Assembly: GCF_000526335.1 (NCBI RefSeq)
Contig: NZ_JAFW01000001.1
Span: forward strand, 186,001-250,000
Origin: Arthrobacter sp. 31Y
Lineage (GTDB): Bacteria > Actinomycetota > Actinomycetes > Actinomycetales > Micrococcaceae
Reading direction: 5' to 3'
Length of the DNA stretch: 64,000 bases
The notes under the pieces were generated by a model. It was not told the DNA's origin. It saw only the letters and a list, made by a program, of their open reading frames with translations, and made no database searches. Made by a program: the position numbers and the translations under genes. This document shows positions 20,986 to 30,963 of this stretch, piece after piece (within the stretch, counting starts at the first letter, position 1; each line of letters begins with the position of its first letter).

Positions 20986-23390
20986 CTGCGCCGTCGGTTT
21001 CCAGTGGTCCTGTAGACGTCGAAAACACCGTCGATCCTGCGGACTGCGTTCAAAACATGGTGCAGATACTTTGGATCACCCATCTCGAAGGCAAATTTCG
21101 AGATCGCCACCCTGTCGCTTGAGGTATGAACAGAGGCTGCGAGGATGTTGACATGGTTCTCGGACAAGATACGGGTCACGTCGGAGAGAAGAGACTTCCG
21201 GTCCAAGGCTTCCACCTGGATCTCCACCAGGAACACACTGGACTGGGTAGGCGCCCACTCAACTTCAACAATTCTGTCCGGCTGGTCCCGAAGACCCGAG
21301 ACATTGGTGCAGTCCGTCCGGTGGACGGAAACTCCTGAACCACGGGTCACAAAGCCAAGAATGGGATCCGGCGGTACCGGAGTGCAGCATCGGGCCAGCT
21401 TGACCCAGACATCGCCCACGCCCCTGACAATGACACCGGAGTCAGAGAATTTCGACTTCGCAACCTGAGTGGGGATACTGACTTCATCCAGGTCTTCGTC
21501 AGGCGTCTCATGACCCCCCAGGTGCTCAACGAGCTTCTCCATGACGGATTGAGCGGACGTGTGCCCGTCACCAACACCGGCATACAACCCGGAGATGTCA
21601 ACGTAATGGAAGTCCTCTGCCACGGCAGACAGGGCGTCGTGCGTCATCAGGCGCTGCAGGGGCAGGTTCTGCTTGCGCATGGCCCTGGTCAGCATGTCCT
21701 TGCCACGCTCAATGGCTTCTTCGCGGCGTTCCTTAGTGAACCACTGGCGAATCTTATTGCGTGCACGGGCAGATTTGACGAAGTGCTGCCAGTCCTGGCT
21801 GGGGCCCGCACCTTCTGCCTTGGAAGTGAAGATCTCAACCCAGTCGCCGTGGTTGAGTTCGCTGTTGAGCGGAACCAGCTTCCCGTTGACACGGGCACCA
21901 ATGGTTCGGTGGCCTACCTCTGTGTGCACGGCATATGCGAAGTCCACAGGCGTCGACCCGGCCGGAAGGGCCATGACCTCGCCCTTGGGGGTGAAGACAA
22001 AAACTTCCCGGGCGTTGATCTCGTAGCGAAGTGAATCCAGGAATTCTCCGGGATCGGAGGTCTCCTGTTGCCAGTCAACCAGCGACCGCAGCCAACCCAT
22101 GTCGCCGTCACGCGGGCTGCCGGGACCTTGTGCGGTCCGGTTGGGCTGGTCTTTGTACTTCCAGTGGGCTGCCACACCGTATTCTGCACGACGGTGCATC
22201 TCGTGAGTGCGGATCTGAATCTCCACGGGCTTGCCGCCGGGGCCAATCACGGTGGTATGCAGCGATTGGTACATGTTGAACTTGGGCATGGCGATGTAGT
22301 CCTTGAACCGGCCCGGAAGCGGGTTCCACCGTGAATGCAAAGTCCCCAGCGCGGCATAACAATCACGCACTGAATCCACCAGGACCCGCACGCCCATGAG
22401 GTCGTTGATGTCGTCGAAGTCCTTGTCGCGGACGATCATCTTCTGATAAATCGAGTAGTAGTGCTTGGGCCGGCCTGTGATGGTCGCCTTGATCCGAGCC
22501 GTCCGAAGATCATCTGCGATCTGGTTACGGATGACGCTGAGGCTCTTTTCGCGCTCTGGCGTACGGTCACCCACCATTCGCACGATTTCCTCGTACACCT
22601 TGGGGTACAGCGCTGCGAAGGAGAGGTCTTCAAGTTCCCACTTGATGGTGTTCATACCCAGGCGATGCGCCAGAGGTGCGAAGATCTCAAGGGTTTCACG
22701 GGCTTTGCGTGATGAGGACTCCGCGGACACGAACCGCCAGGTCCGGGCATTATGGAGCCGGTCCGCGAGCTTGATCATCAGGACACGGATGTCCTTGGCC
22801 ATCGCGACGACCATCTTACGAACGGTTTCCGACTGGGCAGCCTCACCGAAACTGACTTTGTCCAACTTGGTGACACCGTCCACCAACATGGCAACTTCTG
22901 GGCCGAAGTCCCTCGTCAGGTCAGCCAGGGTGTAAGGAGTGTCCTCCACGGTGTCGTGCAGCAATGCAGCCGCCAGGGTTGTCCCTGTCATACCGAGCTC
23001 AGCCAGGATGGTGGCCACTGCCACCGGATGGGTTATGTAGGGATCACCACTCTTGCGCTTTTGTCCCTGGTGGCTCTGCTCTGCCACCGCGAAAGCGCGT
23101 TGGATCAGATCGAAATCCTCTTTGGGATTATTTGCCCGGACTGTACGAAGCAGTGGTTCCAAAATGGGCGAGTAAGGAGCAATGCCCCGGCCCGTCAGGC
23201 GGGCAAGACGGGAACGGGTGCGTTCCCTCCGCCCCGGGAAGGTGGGACGCACGCCGGGAGCATCGACCGGAACCGCCGCTGCAGTCCGTCCGGGCACACT
23301 CGTTGCCGGAACCGCCACAGCCTTGCGGCTGTCATCCCCGCCCGCCGGTGGTGCCGACGTCGCACGTTCTTCCACAGAAGTACCCCTCAC
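20982..23390 (-). CDS. rel: Bifunctional (p)ppGpp synthetase/hydrolase Rel
   Basis: Long RSH protein controlling the stringent response by making and hydrolysing (p)ppGpp on the ribosome. Domains: hydrolase HD with H145-D146 and E149-D150 in [12 protein letters not shown]; synthetase with the RxKD-loop region and [25 protein letters not shown] ([19 protein letters not shown]); Cys-containing linker ([20 protein letters not shown]); C-terminal ACT. 802 residues with an Ala/Pro-rich N-terminus of about 60. GTG start; a second in-frame GTG five codons on is possible. The apt gene that usually follows upstream rel neighbours in actinobacteria is absent between rel and secF. Confidence 0.97.
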   Translation of the reverse strand: MRGTSVEERATSAPPAGGDDSRKAVAVPATSVPGRTAAAVPVDAPGVRPTFPGRRERTRSRLARLTGRGIAPYSPILEPLLRTVRANNPKEDFDLIQRAFAVAEQSHQGQKRKSGDPYITHPVAVATILAELGMTGTTLAAALLHDTVEDTPYTLADLTRDFGPEVAMLVDGVTKLDKVSFGEAAQSETVRKMVVAMAKDIRVLMIKLADRLHNARTWRFVSAESSSRKARETLEIFAPLAHRLGMNTIKWELEDLSFAALYPKVYEEIVRMVGDRTPEREKSLSVIRNQIADDLRTARIKATITGRPKHYYSIYQKMIVRDKDFDDINDLMGVRVLVDSVRDCYAALGTLHSRWNPLPGRFKDYIAMPKFNMYQSLHTTVIGPGGKPVEIQIRTHEMHRRAEYGVAAHWKYKDQPNRTAQGPGSPRDGDMGWLRSLVDWQQETSDPGEFLDSLRYEINAREVFVFTPKGEVMALPAGSTPVDFAYAVHTEVGHRTIGARVNGKLVPLNSELNHGDWVEIFTSKAEGAGPSQDWQHFVKSARARNKIRQWFTKERREEAIERGKDMLTRAMRKQNLPLQRLMTHDALSAVAEDFHYVDISGLYAGVGDGHTSAQSVMEKLVEHLGGHETPDEDLDEVSIPTQVAKSKFSDSGVIVRGVGDVWVKLARCCTPVPPDPILGFVTRGSGVSVHRTDCTNVSGLRDQPDRIVEVEWAPTQSSVFLVEIQVEALDRKSLLSDVTRILSENHVNILAASVHTSSDRVAISKFAFEMGDPKYLHHVLNAVRRIDGVFDVYRTTGNRRRS

Positions 23391-23475
23391 AACCGATTTA
23401 ATTCTCCCAGTCTATTCCCGCAGGTGAATGCTTCTGCAACCGGGCAGCACATGACGATGACACGGGCAAGTCAAA

Positions 23476-23509
23476 GAGCCGGCCTCCGCACTGGTGCGGA
23501 GGCCGGCTC
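23476..23509 (-). terminator. secDF terminator
   Basis: GAGCCGGCCTCCGCAC (23476-23491) is perfectly complementary to GTGCGGAGGCCGGCTC (23494-23509), a 16-bp GC-rich stem. It starts 32 bases after the secF stop and separates secDF from rel. A T-tract is short on both sides. Confidence 0.88.
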
Positions 23510-23540
23510 AAGACAACCCAGACAGCTGTTCAGGGGAAGT

Positions 23541-24536
23541 TCAGCCCTGGACTGTGGCTTCACTCCTGCGGTGAGCAACCCTCTTGGCTTGCTTCACCAA
23601 GTCAGGCTCGCTCTGGCGCAACCATGCGTACAGCGGTGCCGCGATGAAAATCGTGGCAGCAGTTCCAATGAGGATGCCCACAAACAGCGCCAGGGAAAGA
23701 TCGCGCAGAGTGCCGGCGCCCAGGAGCCCGGCACCAATGAAGAGGATTGCAGCAACTGGGAGGATGGCCACCATCATGGTGTTGATGGAGCGGACCAGGG
23801 TTTGGTTGACAGCAAGGTTGACCTCTTCGCCGAACGTACGGCGCGTGGACGTGGAGATGTCCGCGGTGTTTTCACGGATCTTGTCGAAGACCACCACCGT
23901 GTCATACAACGAGTAGCTGAGGACGGTCAGGAAGCCGATGATGGCCGACGGCGTCACTTCAAAATCACTCAAGGCGTAGACGCCCGCCGTGGTGAACATG
24001 GTGACGAGCATGCCAACAAGTGCTGACAACGACATTTTCCAGGTTCTGAAGTACAGCGCCATCAGGACAGCTGCCAACCCAACGAAGACCACCAGGCCAA
24101 TGAGTGCTTGACGCGTCACATCCTGGCCCCAGGTTGGTCCCACAAAGTTGGACGTCACCTCATTCTCTGTCACCCCGTAGGCGCTGGTGAGTCCATCCTT
24201 GATCCGGTTCGTCTCGTCATCGGTCAACTGGTCCGTTTGAATGCGCATGGTGTTGCCTGCCACGTTGGCAACACGCGGAATGGCTCCCGGCACCACATCA
24301 TGGACGGCCTTTTCGCCGAGGGCTGCGTCAGTGGTGCTCACGTTTGAAACAGTGAATTCCGAACCGCCACGGAACTCGATTCCAAGGTTGAACCCGCCCT
24401 TGGCGACAGGAACCAGAATGGAGAGCGCCACGGCGACCGCGGCAATGATGAACCAGATCTTCTTCGATTTTACGAAGTTGTACGAACGCTTGCCCGTGTA
24501 GAGCTCATGGCCGAAGGTTGCGAAGCTCGTGGTCAT
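23541..24536 (-). CDS. secF: Protein translocase subunit SecF
   Basis: Membrane partner of SecD that uses the proton gradient to help late steps of Sec export. Seen: N-terminal FVKSKKIWFIIAAVAVALSIL helix, the periplasmic P4 domain with LGIEFRGGSEFT, and the conserved GFLTVLSYSLYDTVVVFDKIREN with the following NQTLVRSINTM segment. Six helices expected. 331 residues. The ATG shares one base with the secD stop (TAATG), so the two are translationally coupled. Confidence 0.97.
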   Translation of the reverse strand: MTTSFATFGHELYTGKRSYNFVKSKKIWFIIAAVAVALSILVPVAKGGFNLGIEFRGGSEFTVSNVSTTDAALGEKAVHDVVPGAIPRVANVAGNTMRIQTDQLTDDETNRIKDGLTSAYGVTENEVTSNFVGPTWGQDVTRQALIGLVVFVGLAAVLMALYFRTWKMSLSALVGMLVTMFTTAGVYALSDFEVTPSAIIGFLTVLSYSLYDTVVVFDKIRENTADISTSTRRTFGEEVNLAVNQTLVRSINTMMVAILPVAAILFIGAGLLGAGTLRDLSLALFVGILIGTAATIFIAAPLYAWLRQSEPDLVKQAKRVAHRRSEATVQG

Positions 24537-26287
24537 TACTTCTCCTCCTTGGTGCCGTTCGAAGAACCAGTAAGTTGGCCCTTCCCGGCAAGGCGCCTCT
24601 CGGCGATCGTCATGCGGCGTTCGGCTTCAGCAGCCGCACCGGTGTTGCGTGCGCGGACCACCGCCGGCTTTTCGGCAGGCGTGCGAAGCCGGCCGGCCCC
24701 ACGGTAAAGCGGAACGGCGCCGAGGCGGTCAGGAGAGAGCCCTGAGAAACGGTGTCCTTCGCCGAAGAACTTGGTGCGCGCCAAGACCTGAAGCATGGGG
24801 TGCGTGAACATGAACACCACCAGGAGGTCGGCCAGGGCGGTCAGGCCAAGGGTGAAGGCGAAACCGCGGACGTTACCAACAGCTACGAAGTAGAGGACCA
24901 ATGCCGCTAGGAGGTTGACGGCCTTGGAGGCCAGCACAGTGCGCTTGGCCCGCTTCCAGCCGTTCTCGACGGCGGACACCAATCCACGTCCCTCGCGCAG
25001 CTCATCCCTGATGCGTTCGAAGTAGACAATGAACGAGTCCGCAGTCTGGCCAATGGCCACGATGAGACCCGCTACACCGGCCAAGGAGAGCCGGTAGTTT
25101 TCCGTCCACCCAAGGATGGCGATCGCCAAATAGGTCAAAACACCCGCAACCACAAGGGACGCGATGGTCACCAGGCCCAGGGCACGGTATTGGAAGAGGG
25201 AGTAGACCACAACGAGGAACAGGCCGATCATGCCTGCCAGCAGACCAAGGCGAAGTTGGTCACCACCGAGCGTGGCGGAAATCTGCTCTTGTGATTGGAT
25301 CTCAAAGCTGATGGGCAGCGCGCCATAGCGGAGCTGATCGGAGAGGGCCTTCGCAGACGCCTGGGTGAAGTTACCCGTGATCTGGGGTTTTCCGTCGGTG
25401 ATAACAGCCAAGGCGCGAGGGGCGGACAGCACTTTGTCGTCCAGGACGATCGCGAACTGTGACTTCGGATCCTCAGTACCCTGGGCCTGTGCCGCGGCAT
25501 AGAACTGGTTGAGGCGTTCGGTTACTGCCTTGAACTTCGCTGTTGCATCCGAGTTGAAGACAATGTTCACGCCCCAGCTATTGGTCACGGAACCTTGGGC
25601 ACCCTGGACCTGGGTAAAGGTGGAATCACTGATGTCCTGGCCTTTGACCTCAACGGGCCCGAGGATGTACTTAATGGCCGGAGTCTGGTCCGTGGCCGCC
25701 TCGCAGGTCACCAGCGGCTTGGCCGGATCCGAACGATCACGCTTTTCCGGTGACGGATTTACACAGTCGAGGGCTTCAAATTCCCTGACGATGTCCGCAG
25801 TGACCCAGTTGATGTCGCTGGCGTTGGCTGGCTCCGCGGTGGGCTTGGGAAGCTGGTCCTCGGGAGTGCGCTGTTCGGCCGGAACAGCTGCCGGGTCACC
25901 ATAGGTGATGACCGGGCGGAAGTTCATGTCGGCCGAGGCCTGAATGAGGTCGCGGGTCTCTTTGGAGGGCGTTCCCGGAAGACTGACCACAACGTTCCGG
26001 CCCGACTGGGTGCTGATTTCGGCTTCTGCAACACCGGAGCCGTCCACGCGCTGCCGGATGATGGCAACTGCCTGGTTGAGTTGCTCCTCATTGATCTCGC
26101 TGGAACCCTCTACCCTGGGTGCCAGGATCATCTGGGTTCCGCCTTCAAGGTCCAGAGCAAGCTTGGGAGCCCAACTGGCATTGCCAGTCACTACTCCGCC
26201 AGCAAGGACAGCGGTTAATACAACGAAAATTGCTCCAAGCCAGGTCAGCACCCTGCGGGCTGAATTTTTGGGGCCGGTCCGTGCCAT
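24536..26287 (-). CDS. secD: Protein translocase subunit SecD
   Basis: Partner of SecF. N-terminal helix, large periplasmic P1 domain (LALDLEGGTQMIL, RVDGSGVAEAEISTQSGRNV), and the C-terminal membrane block with the D-containing motifs (AGLIVAIGQTADSFIVYFERIRDE, and the GFAFTLGLTALADLLVVF region). 583 residues, with an Ala/Arg-rich cytoplasmic tail. ATG start at 26287. It is followed directly by secF; yajC lies 114 bases upstream. Confidence 0.97.
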   Translation of the reverse strand: MARTGPKNSARRVLTWLGAIFVVLTAVLAGGVVTGNASWAPKLALDLEGGTQMILAPRVEGSSEINEEQLNQAVAIIRQRVDGSGVAEAEISTQSGRNVVVSLPGTPSKETRDLIQASADMNFRPVITYGDPAAVPAEQRTPEDQLPKPTAEPANASDINWVTADIVREFEALDCVNPSPEKRDRSDPAKPLVTCEAATDQTPAIKYILGPVEVKGQDISDSTFTQVQGAQGSVTNSWGVNIVFNSDATAKFKAVTERLNQFYAAAQAQGTEDPKSQFAIVLDDKVLSAPRALAVITDGKPQITGNFTQASAKALSDQLRYGALPISFEIQSQEQISATLGGDQLRLGLLAGMIGLFLVVVYSLFQYRALGLVTIASLVVAGVLTYLAIAILGWTENYRLSLAGVAGLIVAIGQTADSFIVYFERIRDELREGRGLVSAVENGWKRAKRTVLASKAVNLLAALVLYFVAVGNVRGFAFTLGLTALADLLVVFMFTHPMLQVLARTKFFGEGHRFSGLSPDRLGAVPLYRGAGRLRTPAEKPAVVRARNTGAAAEAERRMTIAERRLAGKGQLTGSSNGTKEEK

Positions 26288-26401
26288 TATCGATCTTCCT
26301 GTTATCGCCGGACAGCCGCCGGCCGACGCTGGTAAGCGTCTGCCGGCGGCTCTCCGCTGCCGTAGAAGTTGCCTTGCGCGGTGTCGCCGCGACTGACGGT
26401 G

Positions 26402-26830
26402 CTAGTTGTCCTTCTTGTCCTCTTTATTGAGGCGCGCGATGGTTTCTTCCGGTGTCTCGACGGCGGCAGGAGCTTCGGTCTGCGCGGCAGTCAAGGACGA
26501 AGCGTCATCAGGAACAACCGGTGCTTCCTCGGGGGTCGTCTCCACCACCTTGGTTACAGCCTGACGGTGAACCGTAGCCTGGTTACCCGGGGAGAGTTCG
26601 ATCACGACTTTGTTCTCGGCTTCGTCGATGGACACGATGCGGCCAAAGAGACCGAAGCTGGTCATGACGTCGACGCCCGGCGCGAACTTGGACTGCATTT
26701 CAGCCTGCTGCTGCTGGGTCTTCTTGTTGCGGCGGAACATCATGAAGACAAAGAGTCCAAGCATGACGAACAGCAATATGGTCATTGGATCCACAGGGAA
26801 GTTCCGTTCTGTACTTACGTTTTGGTTCAC
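26402..26830 (-). CDS. yajC: Preprotein translocase subunit YajC
   Basis: Small accessory protein of the SecDF complex. One membrane helix (about residues 17-33, TILLFVMLGLFVFMMF) is followed by RRNKKTQQQQAEM and the YajC domain (LFGRIVSIDEAENKVVIELSPG). The C-terminus is an Ala/Pro/Glu tail. Start is uncertain: GTG at 26830 gives 142 residues; an ATG 15 codons later, directly before the helix, is a good alternative. No obvious ribosome binding site decides it. Confidence 0.9.
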   Translation of the reverse strand: MNQNVSTERNFPVDPMTILLFVMLGLFVFMMFRRNKKTQQQQAEMQSKFAPGVDVMTSFGLFGRIVSIDEAENKVVIELSPGNQATVHRQAVTKVVETTPEEAPVVPDDASSLTAAQTEAPAAVETPEETIARLNKEDKKDN

Positions 26831-26928
26831 GGCAACGTCCCGGGCAGATCCGCAAAGCGGGCATGGACCAAGGACTCGAACGTGCCGAGCGTCATATCAG
26901 TCTAGTGGGAAAAGCTGAACAGAGGGTG

Positions 26929-28005
26929 TTAGCCGACGGTATCTACACTTTCGGCGTGGTTTTCATCCTCACCGAACAGGGCCAAGGTCTCCTGACCGAA
27001 GACTCCAGCCGGGACGGCATAACCAAGGTGGGTCCAGGCGGATGCCATCGCGATCCGGCCACGCGGCGTGCGTCCCAAAAGTCCCTCTCGAACCAGGAAG
27101 GGCTCAGCAACGGTCTCCACCGTTTCGGGTTCCTCGCCCACGGCGATAGCCAATGTGGACAAGCCCACCGGTCCGCCATTGAACTTGGTAATCAGGGCTT
27201 CAAGGACGGACCGGTCGAGCCTGTCCAAGCCGCGCTCGTCGACTTCGTACATATCCAGGGCCGCTGAAGCGGAACGGGCATCGATCTGCTCTATGCCATG
27301 GACCAGCGCCCAGTCACGGACACGGCGCAGGAGCCTGTTGGCAATACGCGGCGTTCCCCTTGACCGGCCGGCTATCTCCGTGAAGCCCGCGGAGTTCACC
27401 TTCAGGTCCAGCAGTCCCGCGGAGCGTCGGAGGACAAGTTCGAGTTCTGCGACTGAATAGAACTCGAGGTGCCCTGTGAAGCCGAACCTGTCCCGCAGCG
27501 GACCCGGGAGAAGACCCGCCCGGGTAGTGGCGCCCACCAGTGTGAAAGGCGGCAGTTCCAAAGGAATGGCAGTTGCACCTGCTCCCTTGCCCACCACGAT
27601 GTCCACGCGGAAGTCCTCCATGGCCATATACAGCATTTCTTCCGCCGGCCTGGACATGCGGTGTATTTCGTCGAGGAAAAGGACCTCGCCCTCGGAGAGG
27701 GAGGAAAGGATGGCGGCGAGGTCTCCCGCATGCTGGATGGCCGGCCCGCTGCTGATACGCAGCGGCGCGTTCATTTCCGCTGCGATGATCATGGCAAGAG
27801 TTGTCTTGCCTAGTCCTGGAGGCCCTGACATCAGCACGTGATCGGCGCTGCGACCACGCATCTTGGAGGCCTCGAGTACCAAGGCGAGTTGCTTGCGGAC
27901 CCGATGCTGGCCCACGAAATCGTGCAGGTTCTTGGGACGGAGTGCGGCCTCAATGACCCGCTCTTCCGGTTCCTCTCCCCCGCTGACGAGTGACTGCTCA
28001 GCCAC
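26929..28005 (-). CDS. ruvB: Holliday junction branch migration DNA helicase RuvB
   Basis: AAA+ motor that drives branch migration with RuvA. N-terminal [12 protein letters not shown], Walker [11 protein letters not shown] at 61-70, Walker [11 protein letters not shown], sensor [17 protein letters not shown], and the C-terminal winged helix. 358 residues. GTG start; it overlaps the end of ruvA by eight bases, so ruvAB are coupled. Confidence 0.97.
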   Translation of the reverse strand: MAEQSLVSGGEEPEERVIEAALRPKNLHDFVGQHRVRKQLALVLEASKMRGRSADHVLMSGPPGLGKTTLAMIIAAEMNAPLRISSGPAIQHAGDLAAILSSLSEGEVLFLDEIHRMSRPAEEMLYMAMEDFRVDIVVGKGAGATAIPLELPPFTLVGATTRAGLLPGPLRDRFGFTGHLEFYSVAELELVLRRSAGLLDLKVNSAGFTEIAGRSRGTPRIANRLLRRVRDWALVHGIEQIDARSASAALDMYEVDERGLDRLDRSVLEALITKFNGGPVGLSTLAIAVGEEPETVETVAEPFLVREGLLGRTPRGRIAMASAWTHLGYAVPAGVFGQETLALFGEDENHAESVDTVG

Positions 28006-28642
28006 GGCTGCCTACACGATTGCCTGCGCGTGCCCCGTCCTGGCCCAACCAACGCAGCGTAGCCCGGAGAATTTGAGCCACGTTTCCTGCGTCCACGAGT
28101 TCCGGAGAGTCAGCCATGGCTTTGTCGATGCTGCCGTTGGCGTCTTTCTCGGACCATCCCAGACTGGTCATGGCCGCGACTACCTGGGGCTTCCATTCGG
28201 CGTTGGGGGCTGCGGCCGGAGCAGCACCGGTTCCGGTTCCGTGGGGAACCAATTTTCCGGCCAGCTCAAGGACAATCCGGCCTGCCACCTTGGGGCCAAT
28301 ACCCGGTACCTTGGTGAACGTTTTGCTGTCACCGGTGTGCGCCGCCACTCGGATGGCCTCCGGTTCATGTACGGCAAGGACGGCCAAAGCCAAACGCGGC
28401 CCTACCCCGCTGACGCTGAGCAGGACGTCGAAGACTTCGCGTTCGTCGTCATCAGCGAAACCGAACAGCGTGAGGGAATCTTCGCGAACGATCATGGAAG
28501 TGAAGAGCTTGGCTTCAGTCCCCGTTTTGAGATGGCTCAGGGTCTGCGGTGTGGCAAAGACACTCATTCCCGCACCGTTGAGGTCGATTACAGCGGTGGA
28601 CAAACCAACGTGGGCTACGGTTCCACGGAGAAAACTGATCAA
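27998..28642 (-). CDS. ruvA: Holliday junction branch migration protein RuvA
   Basis: Tetrameric junction-binding protein that loads RuvB. The TTG at 28642 is chosen because it gives [13 protein letters not shown], the family N-terminus, with AGGAG seven bases upstream; the frame is open 17 codons further but not family-like. Domains: OB fold (about 1-65), tandem helix-hairpin-helix ([16 protein letters not shown] and [19 protein letters not shown]), and a C-terminal domain III with SLGWSEKDA after an Ala-rich linker. 214 residues. Confidence 0.95.
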   Translation of the reverse strand: MISFLRGTVAHVGLSTAVIDLNGAGMSVFATPQTLSHLKTGTEAKLFTSMIVREDSLTLFGFADDDEREVFDVLLSVSGVGPRLALAVLAVHEPEAIRVAAHTGDSKTFTKVPGIGPKVAGRIVLELAGKLVPHGTGTGAAPAAAPNAEWKPQVVAAMTSLGWSEKDANGSIDKAMADSPELVDAGNVAQILRATLRWLGQDGARAGNRVGSRG

Positions 28643-28715
28643 GACCCGGCTCCTGAAATACTGCCTGCTCCGTTTCCGCAAATCTTCTGTCAATCTTGCG
28701 GCCGAAGCGGACTAT

Positions 28716-28731
28716 CCGAACATATCTACGA
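28716..28731 (-). promoter_or_regulatory. Weak LexA (SOS) box candidate upstream of ruvA
   Basis: The 16-mer CCGAACATATCTACGA matches the actinobacterial LexA consensus TCGAAC-N4-GTTCGA at 9 of 12 defined positions. It lies 74 bases upstream of the ruvA start, between ruvC and ruvA. ruv genes are SOS-regulated in many bacteria, so the site is plausible, but the match is imperfect. Confidence 0.45.
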
Positions 28732-28756
28732 ATACCCTAGCAAGCGGAGCCGACAA

Positions 28757-29335
28757 TCACCGTTTGCGGCGCGCTTTTGCTTCGGCTTCAGCCCAGGCTT
28801 TCTGGGCTGGAGTGAGACCGCCCTTGCCGTTCGCACCGCTGGCTGAGCCCATTCCACTGCCTGCGCGCCACGCGTGGGTGAGAGCCAGCGCAAGGGCGTC
28901 CGCAGCGTCAGCCGGCTTCGGTGGAGCATCCAGGCGCAAAATCTTAGTCACCAACTTGGTCACGGCATCCTTGTTGGCAGTGCCGCTGCCGGTGACTGCC
29001 GCCTTGACTTCAGAAGGTGTGTGCATCGCAACGGGGATCCCTCGACGCGCGGCCGCCACGATCACCACCCCGGACGCCTGGGCGACACCCATCACCGTGC
29101 TGACATTCATCTGCGAGAAAACACGTTCGACGGCGACGACGTCCGGCTTGTGCAGGTCCAGCCATTCATCAATTGCTTGAGCTATGACCAGAAGCCTCTT
29201 ATCCAGCGTCAGCTCGGCAGAGGTGCCTACCACCCCAACAGCCACCATGGTGGCCCTGCGGTTCCGCTCTATGTCCACAACACCTATGCCGCAACGGGTG
29301 AGGCCCGGATCGACTCCCAATACGCGAAGAGTCAA
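28757..29335 (-). CDS. ruvC: Crossover junction endodeoxyribonuclease RuvC
   Basis: Resolves Holliday junctions by symmetrical cleavage. Catalytic acids are seen in [11 protein letters not shown] (Asp near residue 9), AVERVF, and [12 protein letters not shown]. 192 residues with a basic C-terminal tail (KARRKR). ATG start. It is separated from ruvA by 114 bases that contain the weak LexA box, and follows yebC, as in other actinobacteria. Confidence 0.96.
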   Translation of the reverse strand: MTLRVLGVDPGLTRCGIGVVDIERNRRATMVAVGVVGTSAELTLDKRLLVIAQAIDEWLDLHKPDVVAVERVFSQMNVSTVMGVAQASGVVIVAAARRGIPVAMHTPSEVKAAVTGSGTANKDAVTKLVTKILRLDAPPKPADAADALALALTHAWRAGSGMGSASGANGKGGLTPAQKAWAEAEAKARRKR

Positions 29336-29400
29336 GTCCGGGCCTTCCTGGTGGCTGTAAACCTGCTGGGTGAAAAAATAACGCGCTGCGCCTTAGCCGA

Positions 29401-30156
29401 CTATTCGGCGTCGAGGGCAGCCTGAACTTCCTCGCTGAGGTCCGCATTGCTGTAGACGTTCTGAACATCGTCCAGATCTTCCAGAGCGTCCACGAGCTTC
29501 ATGAACTTCTTGGCGCCGTCAACATCCAGGTCCACCTGCATGGAAGGAACAAATTCGGCTTCATCGGTGTCGTACTCGATGTCCGCTTCCTTCAGGGCGT
29601 CGCGGATGGCCTGAAGGTCAGAGGGCTCGGAGTGAATTTCCCAGTTCTCGCCACTGTCCTTGACTTCCTCGGCTCCGGCCTCCAGGACCGCCATCAGGAT
29701 GTCGTCTTCGCTGAGGCCGTTCTTGGGCAAGACAACAACGCCCTTGCGGGCGAAGAGGTAGCTCACGGAACCGGGGTCGGCGATGGTGCCGCCGTTGCGT
29801 GAAATTGCCAGGCGCACCTCGGAAGCTGCGCGGTTCTTGTTGTCCGTCAGACACTCAATCAACAACGCCGAACCCTGCGGACCGCGGGCCTCATACATAA
29901 TTTCGGTGTAGTCCACCACTTCACCGGTGAGCCCGGCCCCACGCTTGATGGCACGGTCGATGTTGTCATTGGGAACCGAAGTTTTCTTGGCCTTCGTGAC
30001 AGCAAGTTCAAGTCCCGGGTTGCCGGCGAGGTCAGGGCCACCCATGCGGGCAGCAACTTCGATGTTCTTGATCAGTTTCGCGAACGACTTTGCACGCCTG
30101 CCGTCAATGATGGCTTTCTTGTGCTTGGTGGTCGCCCATTTGGAGTGGCCTGACAT
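29401..30156 (-). CDS. yebC: YebC/PmpR-family protein (transcription or translation factor)
   Basis: 251 residues beginning [23 protein letters not shown], the family hallmark. The family was described as DNA-binding regulators and, more recently, as factors that help translation of proline stretches. Middle and C-terminal domains are complete ([28 protein letters not shown], with the [16 protein letters not shown] segment). It lies three bases after pdxT and upstream of ruvC, the common actinobacterial arrangement. Confidence 0.95.
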   Translation of the reverse strand: MSGHSKWATTKHKKAIIDGRRAKSFAKLIKNIEVAARMGGPDLAGNPGLELAVTKAKKTSVPNDNIDRAIKRGAGLTGEVVDYTEIMYEARGPQGSALLIECLTDNKNRAASEVRLAISRNGGTIADPGSVSYLFARKGVVVLPKNGLSEDDILMAVLEAGAEEVKDSGENWEIHSEPSDLQAIRDALKEADIEYDTDEAEFVPSMQVDLDVDGAKKFMKLVDALEDLDDVQNVYSNADLSEEVQAALDAE

Positions 30157-30159
30157 GCT

Positions 30160-30861
30160 TTACGCTTCTCCTCTGATCATTCGAATAAAGAGTTCATGCA
30201 CGCGTTTCTCTCCCGTCACTTCCGGATGGAAGGAGGTAGCCAGCAACTGGCCGGAACGCACTGCAACAATTCTAGCCACTCCGTGCAAAGTGGCCGTGTG
30301 GCTGGCATGGCCGGGGTCAACCTGGGCAAGGACTTCCACCCCCGGCCCCACACGCTCCACCCAGGGGCCGCGGATAAATACCGCGTGAACAGGATCCACA
30401 CCGGACTCCCCTGCGCTGAAATCAAGTCCCCTGAAATCGAGGTCGGTTTCAAACGACTCGCGTTGTCGTCCAAAAGCATTCCTGCGGACCGTGATATCCA
30501 GCCCGCCGAAGGTCTGCTGGGGATTTCCGTCCAGGTCCGTTGCCGGGTCTGCAATTTCATTGGCCAACAGGATCATGCCGGCACAGGAGCCGTAGACCGG
30601 AAGGCCTTCAGCGATCCGCTTTTGAAGGGGGTCACGGACTTCAAAGATGCGGGATAGCTTGTCAATGGTGGTGGATTCGCCGCCGGGGATGATCAGGCCG
30701 TCAATGTCGTCAAGCTCTGACGGGCGACGAATACCCACGCCGGTGGCGCCGGCGGCCTCAACAGCGTGGATGTGCTCGCGGAAGTCGCCTTGGAGAGCCA
30801 GCACGCCGATCCGGAGTCCTGAACCCACGCGTGACGAAGCGTCGGAAAGGGGGTTGGTCAT
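30160..30861 (-). CDS. pdxT: Pyridoxal 5'-phosphate synthase glutaminase subunit PdxT
   Basis: Glutaminase that feeds ammonia to PdxS for PLP synthesis. The class I glutamine amidotransferase triad is complete: Cys93 in VYGSCAGM, and His/Glu in [24 protein letters not shown] is the substrate loop. The ATG at 30861 gives 233 residues including a 15-residue N-terminal extension before [15 protein letters not shown]. Its partner pdxS is about 5.6 kb away rather than adjacent. Divergent from murT. Confidence 0.95.
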   Translation of the reverse strand: MTNPLSDASSRVGSGLRIGVLALQGDFREHIHAVEAAGATGVGIRRPSELDDIDGLIIPGGESTTIDKLSRIFEVRDPLQKRIAEGLPVYGSCAGMILLANEIADPATDLDGNPQQTFGGLDITVRRNAFGRQRESFETDLDFRGLDFSAGESGVDPVHAVFIRGPWVERVGPGVEVLAQVDPGHASHTATLHGVARIVAVRSGQLLATSFHPEVTGEKRVHELFIRMIRGEA

Positions 30862-30963
30862 TCGACCATCATAGTAGCCATGGGCCTCGGTGACGCTGCC
30901 GGCAGTTACCACGCACTTCCGCCAGTCGGGGTTCCATGCCCTGACTGGGATATATTACAGAGC

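Noticed and set aside
22752..24026. A 424-codon plus-strand open frame over rel and secF
   Set aside because: Antisense to two secure genes and spans their terminator; codon pattern is that of a shadow frame.
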